Positions 41,032 through 49,501 of a DNA stretch of 51,548 nt are shown in pieces; within the stretch, counting starts at the first letter, position 1, and the number at the start of each line of letters is the position of its first letter. The notes under the pieces are model-generated. The model did no database searches. It was not told where the DNA came from and saw only the letters and a list, made by a program, of their open reading frames with translations. Location: assembly GCA_002729725.1 (NCBI GenBank), contig PBYS01000006.1, positions 1 through 51,548 on the forward strand, written 5' to 3'. The position numbers and the translations under genes were made by a program. The stretch comes from Puniceicoccaceae bacterium. GTDB lineage: Bacteria > Verrucomicrobiota > Verrucomicrobiia > Opitutales > Coraliomargaritaceae.

Positions 41032-41574
41032 CTATTCAGAACTCTGCAAGAGCTCTGCATGTTCCGCCCGCTCTCGCTGCAAACGATACAGCCCAATATC
41101 CGGAATATCAATCAGCACTTGCACCAATAAACGCACCACAACAATGCAAATCACCTGCATGGCAATGCTCAGAACAGAGACTAAAGCCGTCAGCACTGAA
41201 GTGTAAAAAAGAAGCGTCAACACACCGGCCACAAGCGCCACCGCAATCGCCACCCATGCCAAGATATCGATAATTAAGCGAAGGTCGGCATAGGCTGATT
41301 TTTCGCGCACTAAGTGACGCAACTGAGCAAGCTCAGAAGCACTCGATGGCTGATGCGCCCCACGCCCTGCCGACTTGCCCGAACTGCCGGAGCGGAGACG
41401 CTTCTTCGACGAAGCACCACTTCTGGCCTCCGACGATCGCTCGCCCGCACTCACCACGCGTTCGCGCGTATTACGGTAAGCCACATACGCTTGCTGCCAC
41501 TGGCGCTCCGACATCTTGCGCGCACTCGGGTCCATTTTTTCACGTGACGCCTTAAAACTGTCAAAATCATCCAT
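41032..41574 (-). CDS. Membrane protein of unknown function (180 aa)
   Basis: The N-terminal ~85 residues are hydrophilic and very basic, Ser/Arg/Lys-rich (SSKKRLRSGSSGKSAGR) and probably disordered. Two transmembrane helices follow (residues ~103-125 and ~130-150), then a short amphipathic tail (YRLQRERAEHAELLQSSE). Unknown family. It starts three bases after the stop of the upstream His-rich gene, so they are co-transcribed. Confidence 0.6.
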   Translation of the reverse strand: MDDFDSFKASREKMDPSARKMSERQWQQAYVAYRNTRERVVSAGERSSEARSGASSKKRLRSGSSGKSAGRGAHQPSSASELAQLRHLVREKSAYADLRLIIDILAWVAIAVALVAGVLTLLFYTSVLTALVSVLSIAMQVICIVVVRLLVQVLIDIPDIGLYRLQRERAEHAELLQSSE

Positions 41575-41577
41575 ACT

Positions 41578-42522
41578 CTATTCCACTTTCAAATCAAAAC
41601 GTCCAAAAACAGGCTTTCCCTCGACTTGAATTTGCGCAAAAAGCCGATACCAACCCGTGTTCGGCACGTTAAATAAAAATGCCAGCTCTGCCACCTCTTC
41701 CATGCCCCCACCAAAGCCTGCCGTGCGAGCCGAGGCCACACTGTCGACTGGGTGCATGTGAGCAAAGCCCTTACCCGCCGCATCAAACGCCACCATATGC
41801 CCCTTTGCCCCCATGATGGTTTCCAAGTGAACCACAGCACCCTCTGCACCGGCCACCTTAACTTCAAAACGGTAATCACGCCCGCGTTGTAAACTTTCAG
41901 GCGCACCTAATAGCTCAAAGCGCACGCCATCCACCACGCTCACAGTCGAACGCTCAAACTTCGGGCGCTGAGATTCGCCAGCCACAGCAAGCTCAGACAG
42001 CGCAATTGCCTGACTGCGGCTACGCAGCGGCACAATCTCGGTAAAGACGCGATACGCCCCACCGTGTGTCGGTTTAAAATCGAATTGATAGCGCCCATTC
42101 AAACCATCCGCACGCGGGTGTACGTGATGGTAATCTTCCAAGGAAGGGTCGATCACCATCACATGCATCTTCTCCGTATGCGTCACCGCCAATTCATGTG
42201 GCGCGATATTGGTACCGCCCTGAGTTTGCAAATTAAGTTCCACCTGAGCGGTCACACCAGGCTCTAAAGCGGTGTCCGAACTGAGCTCGGTTACAATCGG
42301 ATAAGTAAAACGCGTCAGATCAATAAATCCTGCGTGATTCGTCGCACACAGCTCGATCTCCCCCTCCGCATTCACAATCTCCTCATAGTGCAAAAAACCG
42401 CACTGTGCAGCAGGCAGCGCGCGCAACACAAAGTACGCACCAAAAAAGACCAGACTCAGTACCCCTATAGATACCCAGCCAGTTTTCGATAAAGATTTGG
42501 ATGATTGTTCAGTCATAGACAA
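41578..42522 (-). CDS. Envelope protein with duplicated His-rich (HxHP) modules
   Basis: 314 aa: short cytoplasmic tail, one transmembrane helix (WVSIGVLSLVFFGAYFVL, ~16-33), then an extracytoplasmic region with two similar modules. Module one has THTEKMHVMVIDPSLEDYHHVHP (H115, H120, H132, H133, H135). Module two has MGAKGHMVAFDAAGKGFAHMHP (H242, H255, H257). Each ends in a Gly-x-Tyr-[RK]-x-F-x-E/Q strand. Such M/H-x-H-P clusters recur in proteins tied to copper or other transition-metal handling. Metal binding is inferred from the spacing of His and Met. Unknown precise role. Confidence 0.65.
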   Translation of the reverse strand: MSMTEQSSKSLSKTGWVSIGVLSLVFFGAYFVLRALPAAQCGFLHYEEIVNAEGEIELCATNHAGFIDLTRFTYPIVTELSSDTALEPGVTAQVELNLQTQGGTNIAPHELAVTHTEKMHVMVIDPSLEDYHHVHPRADGLNGRYQFDFKPTHGGAYRVFTEIVPLRSRSQAIALSELAVAGESQRPKFERSTVSVVDGVRFELLGAPESLQRGRDYRFEVKVAGAEGAVVHLETIMGAKGHMVAFDAAGKGFAHMHPVDSVASARTAGFGGGMEEVAELAFLFNVPNTGWYRLFAQIQVEGKPVFGRFDLKVE

Positions 42523-42705
42523 GTCAGTAACAATGTATCCATCTCTACGATCTGGCGCAAGACGGAATGTTAACAGCGCACACTGCCTACGTAAGCACCA
42601 TACTGTATACGAAACCTATACCAGCTCAGTAGACGAGATTCTAAAAATGACTCGCACAGCTTCTTAACTTTACACAGCTGCGCAAGCCTGTCACAGCAAT
42701 ATAAC

Positions 42706-43770
42706 ATGACTGATAAAATTAAAGTCGGAATTTGGGGCCTCGGCCGTGCAGGACTCAATATGCACGCGGCCGAAATAGCCAACTACCCCGAACAGTTTGA
42801 GCTACACTCAGGCATCGATATTGATCCAGCACGCAATCAAAGCCTCACGGATACATATCGAGTTCCTACCTACACGGATGAGGAGGCATTTCTCAATGAT
42901 CCTGAAGTGGAGCTGATTTCCATCGCGACCCGCTCGCCCGACCACGTCGCACATTGCGAAAGAGCCCTCGCCGCAGGCAAATATGTATTTCTCGAAAAAC
43001 CGCTGGGCCTCAACTATGCCGAGGGTAAAAAGCTACTCGCATTGAGCCAACAATACCCCGGCAAGCTCTACCCACGGCAGAATCGCCGTTTCGAAGCCCC
43101 GTTTAATCACATTCAAGAAATCATCGCATCGGGCATCCTCGGCGAAGTTTACGAGATCAAGCTCTGCCGCCACAGCTTCCAACGCCGCAGCGACTGGCAA
43201 ACTATCATAGAATGCGGTGGTGGGCAGCTCAACAATTGGGGCCCACACATTATTGACCACGCCCTGCAATTTCTGGACTACAAAGTCAGCGAATTGTGGA
43301 GCGACCTCAAAAAAGTTGCCGCGCTCGGCAATGCCGAAGATCACATCAAGATCGTCCTCAAAGGCGAAAGCGGCCGTGTCGTAGACCTGGAAATCAGCGG
43401 AGGCGCCGCCCTACCGCAAAACGAATACACGCTCTTCGGCTCGCGGGGAGCACTTACCTGTCAAGGTGACAACATTCACTTAAAATATATCGATCCCAAG
43501 CAGGTATTCCAAAAGACCGAAGCCCATGCTGGCACCCCCTCCTTAGCCGGAGGCGTCAGTAATGCTTATGCCGATCTAGAGCAAATAAAATGGGTCGAAG
43601 AAGACATTAAGGTCGCCCCCAGCACTCCGACCGAGATTCACTCGATCTGGTCCGCACTCTACCAGTCAGTCCGAGAAGGCATCCCATTTCCCATACCAAT
43701 GGAGCAAGCGGTCGCCGTGCTCAAAGTCACGGACGAAGTGAAGAAAGGCACCGCCTTCACAGACGTCTAG
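42706..43770 (+). CDS. Gfo/Idh/MocA family oxidoreductase
   Basis: 354 aa. Rossmann loop VGIWGLGRAGLNMHAAEI, the family E-K-P motif intact (YVFLEKPLGLNYAEG), and NRRFEAPFNHIQEIIASGILGEVYEIK at the start of the C-domain. The active-site block reads CGGGQLNNWGPHIIDHALQFL (G-G-x-x-x-D/N-x-G-x-H-x-x-D). It is therefore a catalytically complete NAD(P)-dependent sugar or cyclitol dehydrogenase, in contrast to the altered homologue at 21.3-22.3 kb. It faces the symporter gene convergently, so a shared carbohydrate substrate is possible but unproven. Confidence 0.88.
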   Translation: MTDKIKVGIWGLGRAGLNMHAAEIANYPEQFELHSGIDIDPARNQSLTDTYRVPTYTDEEAFLNDPEVELISIATRSPDHVAHCERALAAGKYVFLEKPLGLNYAEGKKLLALSQQYPGKLYPRQNRRFEAPFNHIQEIIASGILGEVYEIKLCRHSFQRRSDWQTIIECGGGQLNNWGPHIIDHALQFLDYKVSELWSDLKKVAALGNAEDHIKIVLKGESGRVVDLEISGGAALPQNEYTLFGSRGALTCQGDNIHLKYIDPKQVFQKTEAHAGTPSLAGGVSNAYADLEQIKWVEEDIKVAPSTPTEIHSIWSALYQSVREGIPFPIPMEQAVAVLKVTDEVKKGTAFTDV

Positions 43771-43858
43771 AAGAGTCTAGCTAAACACGGTGGCTCCAAA
43801 ACACGGGCGATTCTCGATGGTCGCATAGTGCAGTCAGTCGCCTCAGTGTTTAAATAAC

Positions 43859-43889
43859 GGATCCGTATGCCGCTCAGCCATACGGATCC
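43859..43889. terminator. Bidirectional hairpin between convergent genes
   Basis: GGATCCGTATG (43859-43869) pairs perfectly with CATACGGATCC (43879-43889) around nine bases. It lies between the oxidoreductase stop (43770) and the symporter stop (43931). On the minus strand GTTATTTAAA follows. Confidence 0.6.
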
Positions 43890-43930
43890 CTTGCATAAAA
43901 TCGACGTAAGACTTGATCGCAAATGAGCGC

Positions 43931-46228
43931 CTAGTCCTCCTCTGATTTATGCTCTCGTGCCTCGAAGGCTGCTTTATCCGCCAAAGAGACATGCCCTTCG
44001 ACCATGCCGTTATCCAAGGGGTCATCAATACGGCTCGCCAAGTCATGGAAGAGCTTGCGTAAGTCGATCACGCCTCCAATCAAAAACCAAAAGGTAGACA
44101 CAATGCCCAAGATCCCCGTCACCACCAAACTAGTAATAAAGAAATACTGACTCCAAGCCTCATCCGACCAAGGTGAAAACAGGTTCAACACCAAAACTCC
44201 CAGAAAACAGAGTCCGAATTTATAAATGATCGCGTAACCAAAGACCGACCAAGTAATGATCTTATCGCCGCGAGTGTATTCTGGAGTGATACCTAACAAC
44301 TTTTTAAATGCATTGTGCACGCTCCACTTAAAGGGCTCCTTATACTCATTCGCGACATCATACTCCCCGCGGTGCAATAGACGATCCAGATTATATGGTT
44401 CCTTCTGCGTCATGAAAGAGCCCAGAACATAAGCCGCGATGCCACTGCACATCGCCATGAAATACATTTCGTAAGAATTGATCGGAAATTTCACCGCACT
44501 CATTTCCCAAGCCACGTATGGGTTAAATGGGCTCGAAACTGCCTCTAAAAAAGAACCCACGGCATGGCTCCAGTTGTTTCTTTCAAGCCATGGATACACA
44601 ACTTCAGCCCAATTACGCTGCAGAAACAACCCTATCAACGAAAATCCAGAACCAAAAATAATCGCTCCAAAAGCACCGGTGGTCGTACCAAAACGACTAT
44701 ACAGACCGAAAACCATGATCGGCCCCGCGCCGCCAAGCCATAAAGCCGTCATCATCGTAGTGAACATGATAATATAATCGATCTGCACGAAGAAAATCGA
44801 AACCACGAAAAAGAAGATGCACACGGCCAAGGAACAAAGGCGAAATAACAACAGGTGCTGCTTCGGCGTCAGTGGCTCCTTTAAAAAGGGAATAATCAAA
44901 TCCTGCACAATCGTCGATGAAGCATTAAACACACGCGAATCATCTGTAGAAATCAGCAGCATAATCATCAGCAAGAGAAACAAGCCCATCAAGCCCGTAG
45001 GCAGCAGATTCTTCAACGCCACTGGCAGCATCATTTGATGATACAAAGTCCGAAATTTCTGAAACTGTTGATTCCCCTCCGGCGTTCCACTCAGCGAGTC
45101 GCGAGCCGCAGTAATATAAGGCGTATCAATATTGTGATCTTGAGAAAGAGGTGCATCTACACCGATTTCATGCCGTGGAATCGGCACTTGAGCCAAACTG
45201 TGCTCCAATCCAGCACGCGCCTCTAAATCAGGCACCGATTCTATCGCCACCTTTTCAGTCAACTCAGACCGGATATCGTGCGCCTCACTGGCAAACTTCC
45301 CGTGCGTCATTAATGCGATGATCATCACCGCGACCAAGAGCATCATTAAGCCCGCAAACAAAGAACGCCAAGTGCCCAAGATACCCGCCATTTTTTGCTC
45401 ATGCGGTGTGCGCCCACTGGTCGAAGTATCATTCCCGATCCAACTGGCTCGATTCAAAATACTCCCCATAATCGTCACAAAGAGTGCAAAGATATTAAAA
45501 TCACGCAGCTTCTCGATATCGAAAGGATTGATAAAGCTCTGCCCATCCACGCGATCAATCATCACCGGCCCAATCGTATCATGCCAGCCAAAGTGCAGAT
45601 AAATATAACCTGCGATGATCACGAAAATAGGATAACTCATCAAACCTTGAAAGGCATCCGAGATCAGCAATGAGATACGTCCGCCCGGCCAAATAATCAA
45701 CATACATAGCGCCAAGGAAGAAGTCACCACCAGCGTGAAGGTCGGTAAAGCCACCCCCATCACCATCACCTCGTGAGGCAGCCCCAGGAAGTAAATAAAG
45801 AAATTTGCGGCCACTGCAGGCCCGATCGCATTCGTCACCATCTCTGCCAAAGTACGAATTGTCGCCGCCACAATCCGTAACGGTCGATTATAGCGCATCT
45901 CCAAAAACTGGCCGATCGAGAGCGAACGCGTCTCACGGAAACGATAAACACAGAAGCCCGTAAGCCCCATCACAATCCAGACTGGCACCGTCAAATACTC
46001 CCAGAAAGTCAGCGCATAGCCCACCTGGTATTTCGCCTCTACCAAGCCGACCAAAGTAATCACACTCAGGCCCGCAGTTAAATCGCCCGCGCAGATCACA
46101 TAACGCCCCGCCACACGGCCGGCCGCCAGGTAATCGACGACACCTCGAACATACTTCTTCGAGTAAACCGCAATACTAATAATAAAAACGACAGGGACAA
46201 TGGCAATCAGCCAATCGATAAGGTGCAT
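43931..46228 (-). CDS. Sodium:solute symporter family (SSS) transporter
   Basis: 765 aa with about 13-15 hydrophobic helices. N-terminal DWLIAIVPVVFIISIAVYSKKYVRGVVDYLAAGR and the following GDLTAGLSVITLVGLVEAKYQVGYA are typical of SSS proteins in heterotrophic Verrucomicrobia and Planctomycetes. A long hydrophilic loop (residues ~305-400, FASEAHDIRSELTEKVAIESVPDL...) interrupts the core. A charged C-terminal extension ends EAREHKSEED. The substrate is unknown; sugars, sialic acids or carboxylates are all possible. Transcribed alone. Confidence 0.85.
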   Translation of the reverse strand: MHLIDWLIAIVPVVFIISIAVYSKKYVRGVVDYLAAGRVAGRYVICAGDLTAGLSVITLVGLVEAKYQVGYALTFWEYLTVPVWIVMGLTGFCVYRFRETRSLSIGQFLEMRYNRPLRIVAATIRTLAEMVTNAIGPAVAANFFIYFLGLPHEVMVMGVALPTFTLVVTSSLALCMLIIWPGGRISLLISDAFQGLMSYPIFVIIAGYIYLHFGWHDTIGPVMIDRVDGQSFINPFDIEKLRDFNIFALFVTIMGSILNRASWIGNDTSTSGRTPHEQKMAGILGTWRSLFAGLMMLLVAVMIIALMTHGKFASEAHDIRSELTEKVAIESVPDLEARAGLEHSLAQVPIPRHEIGVDAPLSQDHNIDTPYITAARDSLSGTPEGNQQFQKFRTLYHQMMLPVALKNLLPTGLMGLFLLLMIMLLISTDDSRVFNASSTIVQDLIIPFLKEPLTPKQHLLLFRLCSLAVCIFFFVVSIFFVQIDYIIMFTTMMTALWLGGAGPIMVFGLYSRFGTTTGAFGAIIFGSGFSLIGLFLQRNWAEVVYPWLERNNWSHAVGSFLEAVSSPFNPYVAWEMSAVKFPINSYEMYFMAMCSGIAAYVLGSFMTQKEPYNLDRLLHRGEYDVANEYKEPFKWSVHNAFKKLLGITPEYTRGDKIITWSVFGYAIIYKFGLCFLGVLVLNLFSPWSDEAWSQYFFITSLVVTGILGIVSTFWFLIGGVIDLRKLFHDLASRIDDPLDNGMVEGHVSLADKAAFEAREHKSEED

Positions 46229-46639
<411 letters not shown>

Positions 46640-46824
46640 CGCTACGCTTGCTCATGGCAGGCCAAAAGAGTTGAAAATTAAGACGAGCTATGGAATTTCC
46701 CAAAGACTTAAAGCGCGTCGACGTAGTAAAACGAAAATGGCGAAGCAATGCCCTGCATGTCCGCCGTAGCCCCTAGCGAAGGCGGAAGCCTGTCGAAGGG
46801 CTGTCTTGGCTTTATATCTTATTA

Positions 46825-47082
46825 ATGCGCAATGGGATGCTATACGTTGGACAAACTAAAAATGTCTCGAATCGCATGCGGCGACACGCTGAAGGAAGTG
46901 GCTCTCGACAAGCGAAACAACTGAAGGATTTCACTTTGGTATACACCGAAGGTCCAATGGAGACGACTGCGACCATCAAACGAGAGCGACAGCTTAAGAA
47001 GTGGTCGCGAGCAAAGAAGGTCGCGCTTATTCGCGGTGATTTTGAAAAATTGAAAACACTGAGCAAATCACGAAAGACTTGA
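46825..47082 (+). CDS. Small GIY-YIG nuclease domain protein
   Basis: 85 aa from the ATG at 46825. The sequence LYVGQTKNVSNRMRRHAEGSG carries the Y-x-G half of the motif and the conserved Arg; TIKRERQLKKWSRAKKVALIRGD carries the catalytic Glu region typical of YhbQ/UPF0213-like single-domain nucleases. In-frame codons just upstream of the ATG (46807-46824) encode W-L-Y-I-L-L, the missing first strand (G/L-I/Y-Y), but the frame closes at 46774 with no ATG/GTG/TTG. So the native start was either lost or is a non-standard codon such as CTG at 46801. The copy may be slightly truncated. It lies inside the tRNA-Ser cassette. Confidence 0.75.
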   Translation: MRNGMLYVGQTKNVSNRMRRHAEGSGSRQAKQLKDFTLVYTEGPMETTATIKRERQLKKWSRAKKVALIRGDFEKLKTLSKSRKT

Positions 47083-47109
47083 CCACAATCGTTCCAAAAG
47101 TGTTCGTAA

Positions 47110-47125
47110 TCGAATCCCTCCTTCC
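47110..47125 (+). repeat. Partial copy of the tRNA-Ser 3' end
   Basis: TCGAATCCCTCC (47110-47121) is identical to tRNA-Ser bases 46611-46622; the next four bases TTCC diverge. It lies 28 bases after the GIY-YIG stop. Confidence 0.65.
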
Positions 47126-47165
47126 TGTGTGCGGCGTAGCTCGCAGAGCGAAGACGTATCCGCCA

Positions 47166-47292
47166 TTGGGCGAAGCCCAACAATCTGTCCGGCGCAGCCG
47201 GAATGAGGGATGAAGAACGAAGTTCGACGTAAGGAGCGAATGCGACTGGAGAAGGAGCAGCTATCGGCTGAGGGCGAAGCCCCGAGCGAAGC
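47166..47292. repeat. Cluster of tri-loop mini-hairpins
   Basis: TTGGGC-gaa-GCCCAA (47166-47180), TCCGGC-gca-GCCGGA (47188-47202), GAAC-gaa-GTTC (47215-47225) and GGGC-gaa-GCCC (47272-47282) follow one another in noncoding DNA; another GCGAAGC lies at 47286-47292. Each closes a three-base GAA or GCA loop with C-G. Together they fill much of the gap 47083-47369, which has no gene. Confidence 0.8.
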
Positions 47293-47297
47293 GAGTC

Positions 47298-47316
47298 AAT
47301 CCCTCCCTCTCCACCA
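47298..47316 (+). repeat. Duplicated tRNA-Ser 3' end (distal att-like repeat)
   Basis: Matches tRNA bases 46614-46632 at 18 of 19 positions, including the CCA. No other tRNA arms precede it, so it is an orphan tail and not a second tRNA gene. Confidence 0.8.
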
Positions 47317-47369
47317 GGCATCGCATAATATCTCTTGCGATCGAGCGTTACACAAACTTTAGTAACGCG

Positions 47370-47828
47370 ATGATTGAATGCCAACCAAATGTCTTGTCTT
47401 GGAACTATACAATGCAGGGTGACGGCATTGATGCGGGGCTCCGCTTTAACTGGGCGGGCGAATCGGGACGCTTCGAGCTAAATGGTCAGCTCTATACGAT
47501 CAAGAAATCGGGCTTCGTTACACCAACATGGGAATTAATCAAGGAGGACAAGGTTTGTGCCGAGGCATCAAAAATCAGTATGCTCCGGCGCGGCTTTGAG
47601 ATTAAACTTCAGTCAGGGGCCATGGAGCTTTCCGCAAAATCGGCCTTTGGTCGCACCATGCTGTTAAGCGGAATGGGCTGCCAAGCGCGTATCAAGCCGG
47701 CCCACGCGTTCACGCGCCGCGTTCAAATCTCCGGCAGTTATCCAGATCCTGAAACGATTGTTTTTGCCTTTTGGTTGTGTGCACTGATTTGGCGCCGCAA
47801 TGCGAATCATGCGGCGGCTTGTCAATAA
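47370..47828 (+). CDS. Conserved-looking protein of unknown function (152 aa)
   Basis: No named family recognised. The pattern LSWNYTMQGDGIDAGLRFNWAGESGRFELNGQLYTIKKSG, then WELIKEDKVCAEASKISMLRRGFEIKL and SAFGRTMLL, suggests a curved beta-sheet barrel like the LURP-one/tubby-like group. The C-terminus has a hydrophobic Trp-rich segment (ETIVFAFWLCALIWRR) that could insert in a membrane. It lies immediately beyond the distal tRNA-tail repeat, so it may be the native neighbour of tRNA-Ser or part of the insert. Confidence 0.6.
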   Translation: MIECQPNVLSWNYTMQGDGIDAGLRFNWAGESGRFELNGQLYTIKKSGFVTPTWELIKEDKVCAEASKISMLRRGFEIKLQSGAMELSAKSAFGRTMLLSGMGCQARIKPAHAFTRRVQISGSYPDPETIVFAFWLCALIWRRNANHAAACQ

Positions 47829-47883
47829 TCACAGCCCTCGCCCACGCAGCGGACGCTGCCCAGCGCTTGCGGGCAGCGTCTGA

Positions 47884-49434
47884 CTACAATGACATCACTA
47901 ATTTAAAGAAGCGGGCATCGCCGGCGGGCACGCCTAGCACCAGTGTGTGGGCGTCACCGACGCGGTTGTAGTTCACCGATGTGGGTGTGACGGAACTGAG
48001 GTTGCCGAGCTCGTCAGATTGTATGAGCTTGAACTGAATGGAGTCGCTATACGCGCCGGGCCATTCCCATGTAAGTGTCACTTCGTTCGAAGCGCTCATG
48101 TGGATACTGATGTCTGGCGCGCTGAGGTCTTCGATTGCCGCGGCAGGTAGATCACTGGAGTCAGCTGGATTGTGGCCACCGAGGAATTTCTGCAATAGAC
48201 TGTAGCCGCTGCCATCGACACTTGCAAAGGGGTCGTGTCCGCCCTCGCCGAGCCAGAAGAGCTCCCAGTTATCATCCAAGAGGTTCCCGTCGCTATCGTT
48301 GGCGACGAGTTCGGGCATTTCGACGATTTGAAAGCTCCGCACTTCCAAGGCAGAGCCTGCACAAGCTGTAAAGTCGTCGCGGAGCACGCCGTATACGCGA
48401 ATTTGGGTCCCTGGTAATAGGTCGATACTTTTACTGGAGATGTAGCGTTCCCCGTAGGCATCGAAGAGTGCGTATTGCTGCGCAAATGCGTTGCGGGCAA
48501 GGAAGCAGCCATCGGCCTTGGCCGCTTCGACGGTTAACTCGTAGAGCTGCACGTCATCGTAAACAAAGCTCGCTGCGAGGCCTTGCCCTTCAGCTAGCGC
48601 GGGTCCGATCGCGTCCAACTGGAGACCGAGTGTGTCTAACAGCTCAGAAGAGACCGCTTGCTCGCGTAAGACTGCGCGCAGCAGGTCTACGGGGCCTTGC
48701 CCGGTGATCTGGTCCACTTGTGCATCGGTAAAGCTCTGGTAGACTTCGCGACAGAAATAAGTCCACTCCACCCAATTAATCGCGACAGCTGCCGCTGCGC
48801 TGTAGCTGGCTTCAATCTGCAGACCGTCCCAGAGTTCATCTACTGAGAACTCGGGCTCGCCATTGCTTTCGTCCATTAAAGTGGCAATCTCCGACAGTGA
48901 GGTCCAACGGTCATCGCCGGTGCGATTGGGAAAGAGTGTCAGCTGCCCATCGGATGGTAGGTAAGCCTGCGACTTAAAGTATTGCTCGAATGCATACTCC
49001 ATCGCGAGTGCAAAGGCGGTATCATCGACCTGTAAACTGAGTTCGCGGATCGTCTGCTCACCTGCAGTGTATTCGGCCAGTTCATCCAGCCACTCGCTGG
49101 CCGCGTCGGAGAGCGATCCGCCGGCGTAGCTGGCATCGATCGCAAATAGCTCACTGCGATCCAGTGGCAAGAGCTTCAACTGCTCAAAGCCGGTGGGCTC
49201 GGCCACTCCCTCGGAGAGAATTAAATAGCGCGCTTCTGTGGAGACTGCGATGACGCCTTCAGGATATACCAGCGGCACTTGATCAAAGATGGCAAAGCGG
49301 CTGCCTTCCGCAACGGATGCCTGGCCGAGGCGCGCCCCCGTCAAGCGATCGACATAGCCTGTAGAGCCTGTGTGCCAAGGCTCTTTGGCTAGGTTGAGAC
49401 TGACCACCAAGGTAACTTTATTTAGATCGCTCAT
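47884..49434 (-). pseudogene. C-terminal remnant of a large secreted protein, 5' end cut off by a transposon
   Basis: The open frame extends to 49557, but its first ~40 codons lie in the transposon; the first internal ATG is at 49434. It lacks a signal peptide. The C-terminus has a TSP3/EF-hand-like loop (ANDSDGNLLDDNWELFWLGEGGHDPFASVDGSGYSLLQKFLGGHNPADSSDLPA). It is followed by a terminal Fn3-like beta sandwich (SAPDISIHMSASNEVTLTWEWPG...HTLVLGVPAGDARFFKLVMSL). This tail is common at the end of large exported proteins of Verrucomicrobia. The rest (NKVTLVVSLNLAKEPWHTGSTGYVDRLTG...) is unrecognised. The missing N-terminus should lie beyond the right end of the transposon. Confidence 0.6.
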
Positions 49435-49501
49435 GTCAGTTATCCGCTGGCTTAAAAAAAAGTGTTGCCCGTTTGGGCAAAATCCTTCGTGATATGAATG
49501 G

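Noticed and set aside
46812..47384. Minus-strand 190-aa frame beginning near the tRNA-tail repeat
   Set aside because: It runs antisense to the GIY-YIG gene and the duplicated tRNA tail (again GGEGG), has no domain, and is explained by those features.
49465..49480. TTGCCC/GGGCAA hairpin as the left IS terminus
   Set aside because: It is internal to the proposed left end and has no matching partner at the right end; it is more likely a leader hairpin of the transposase gene.
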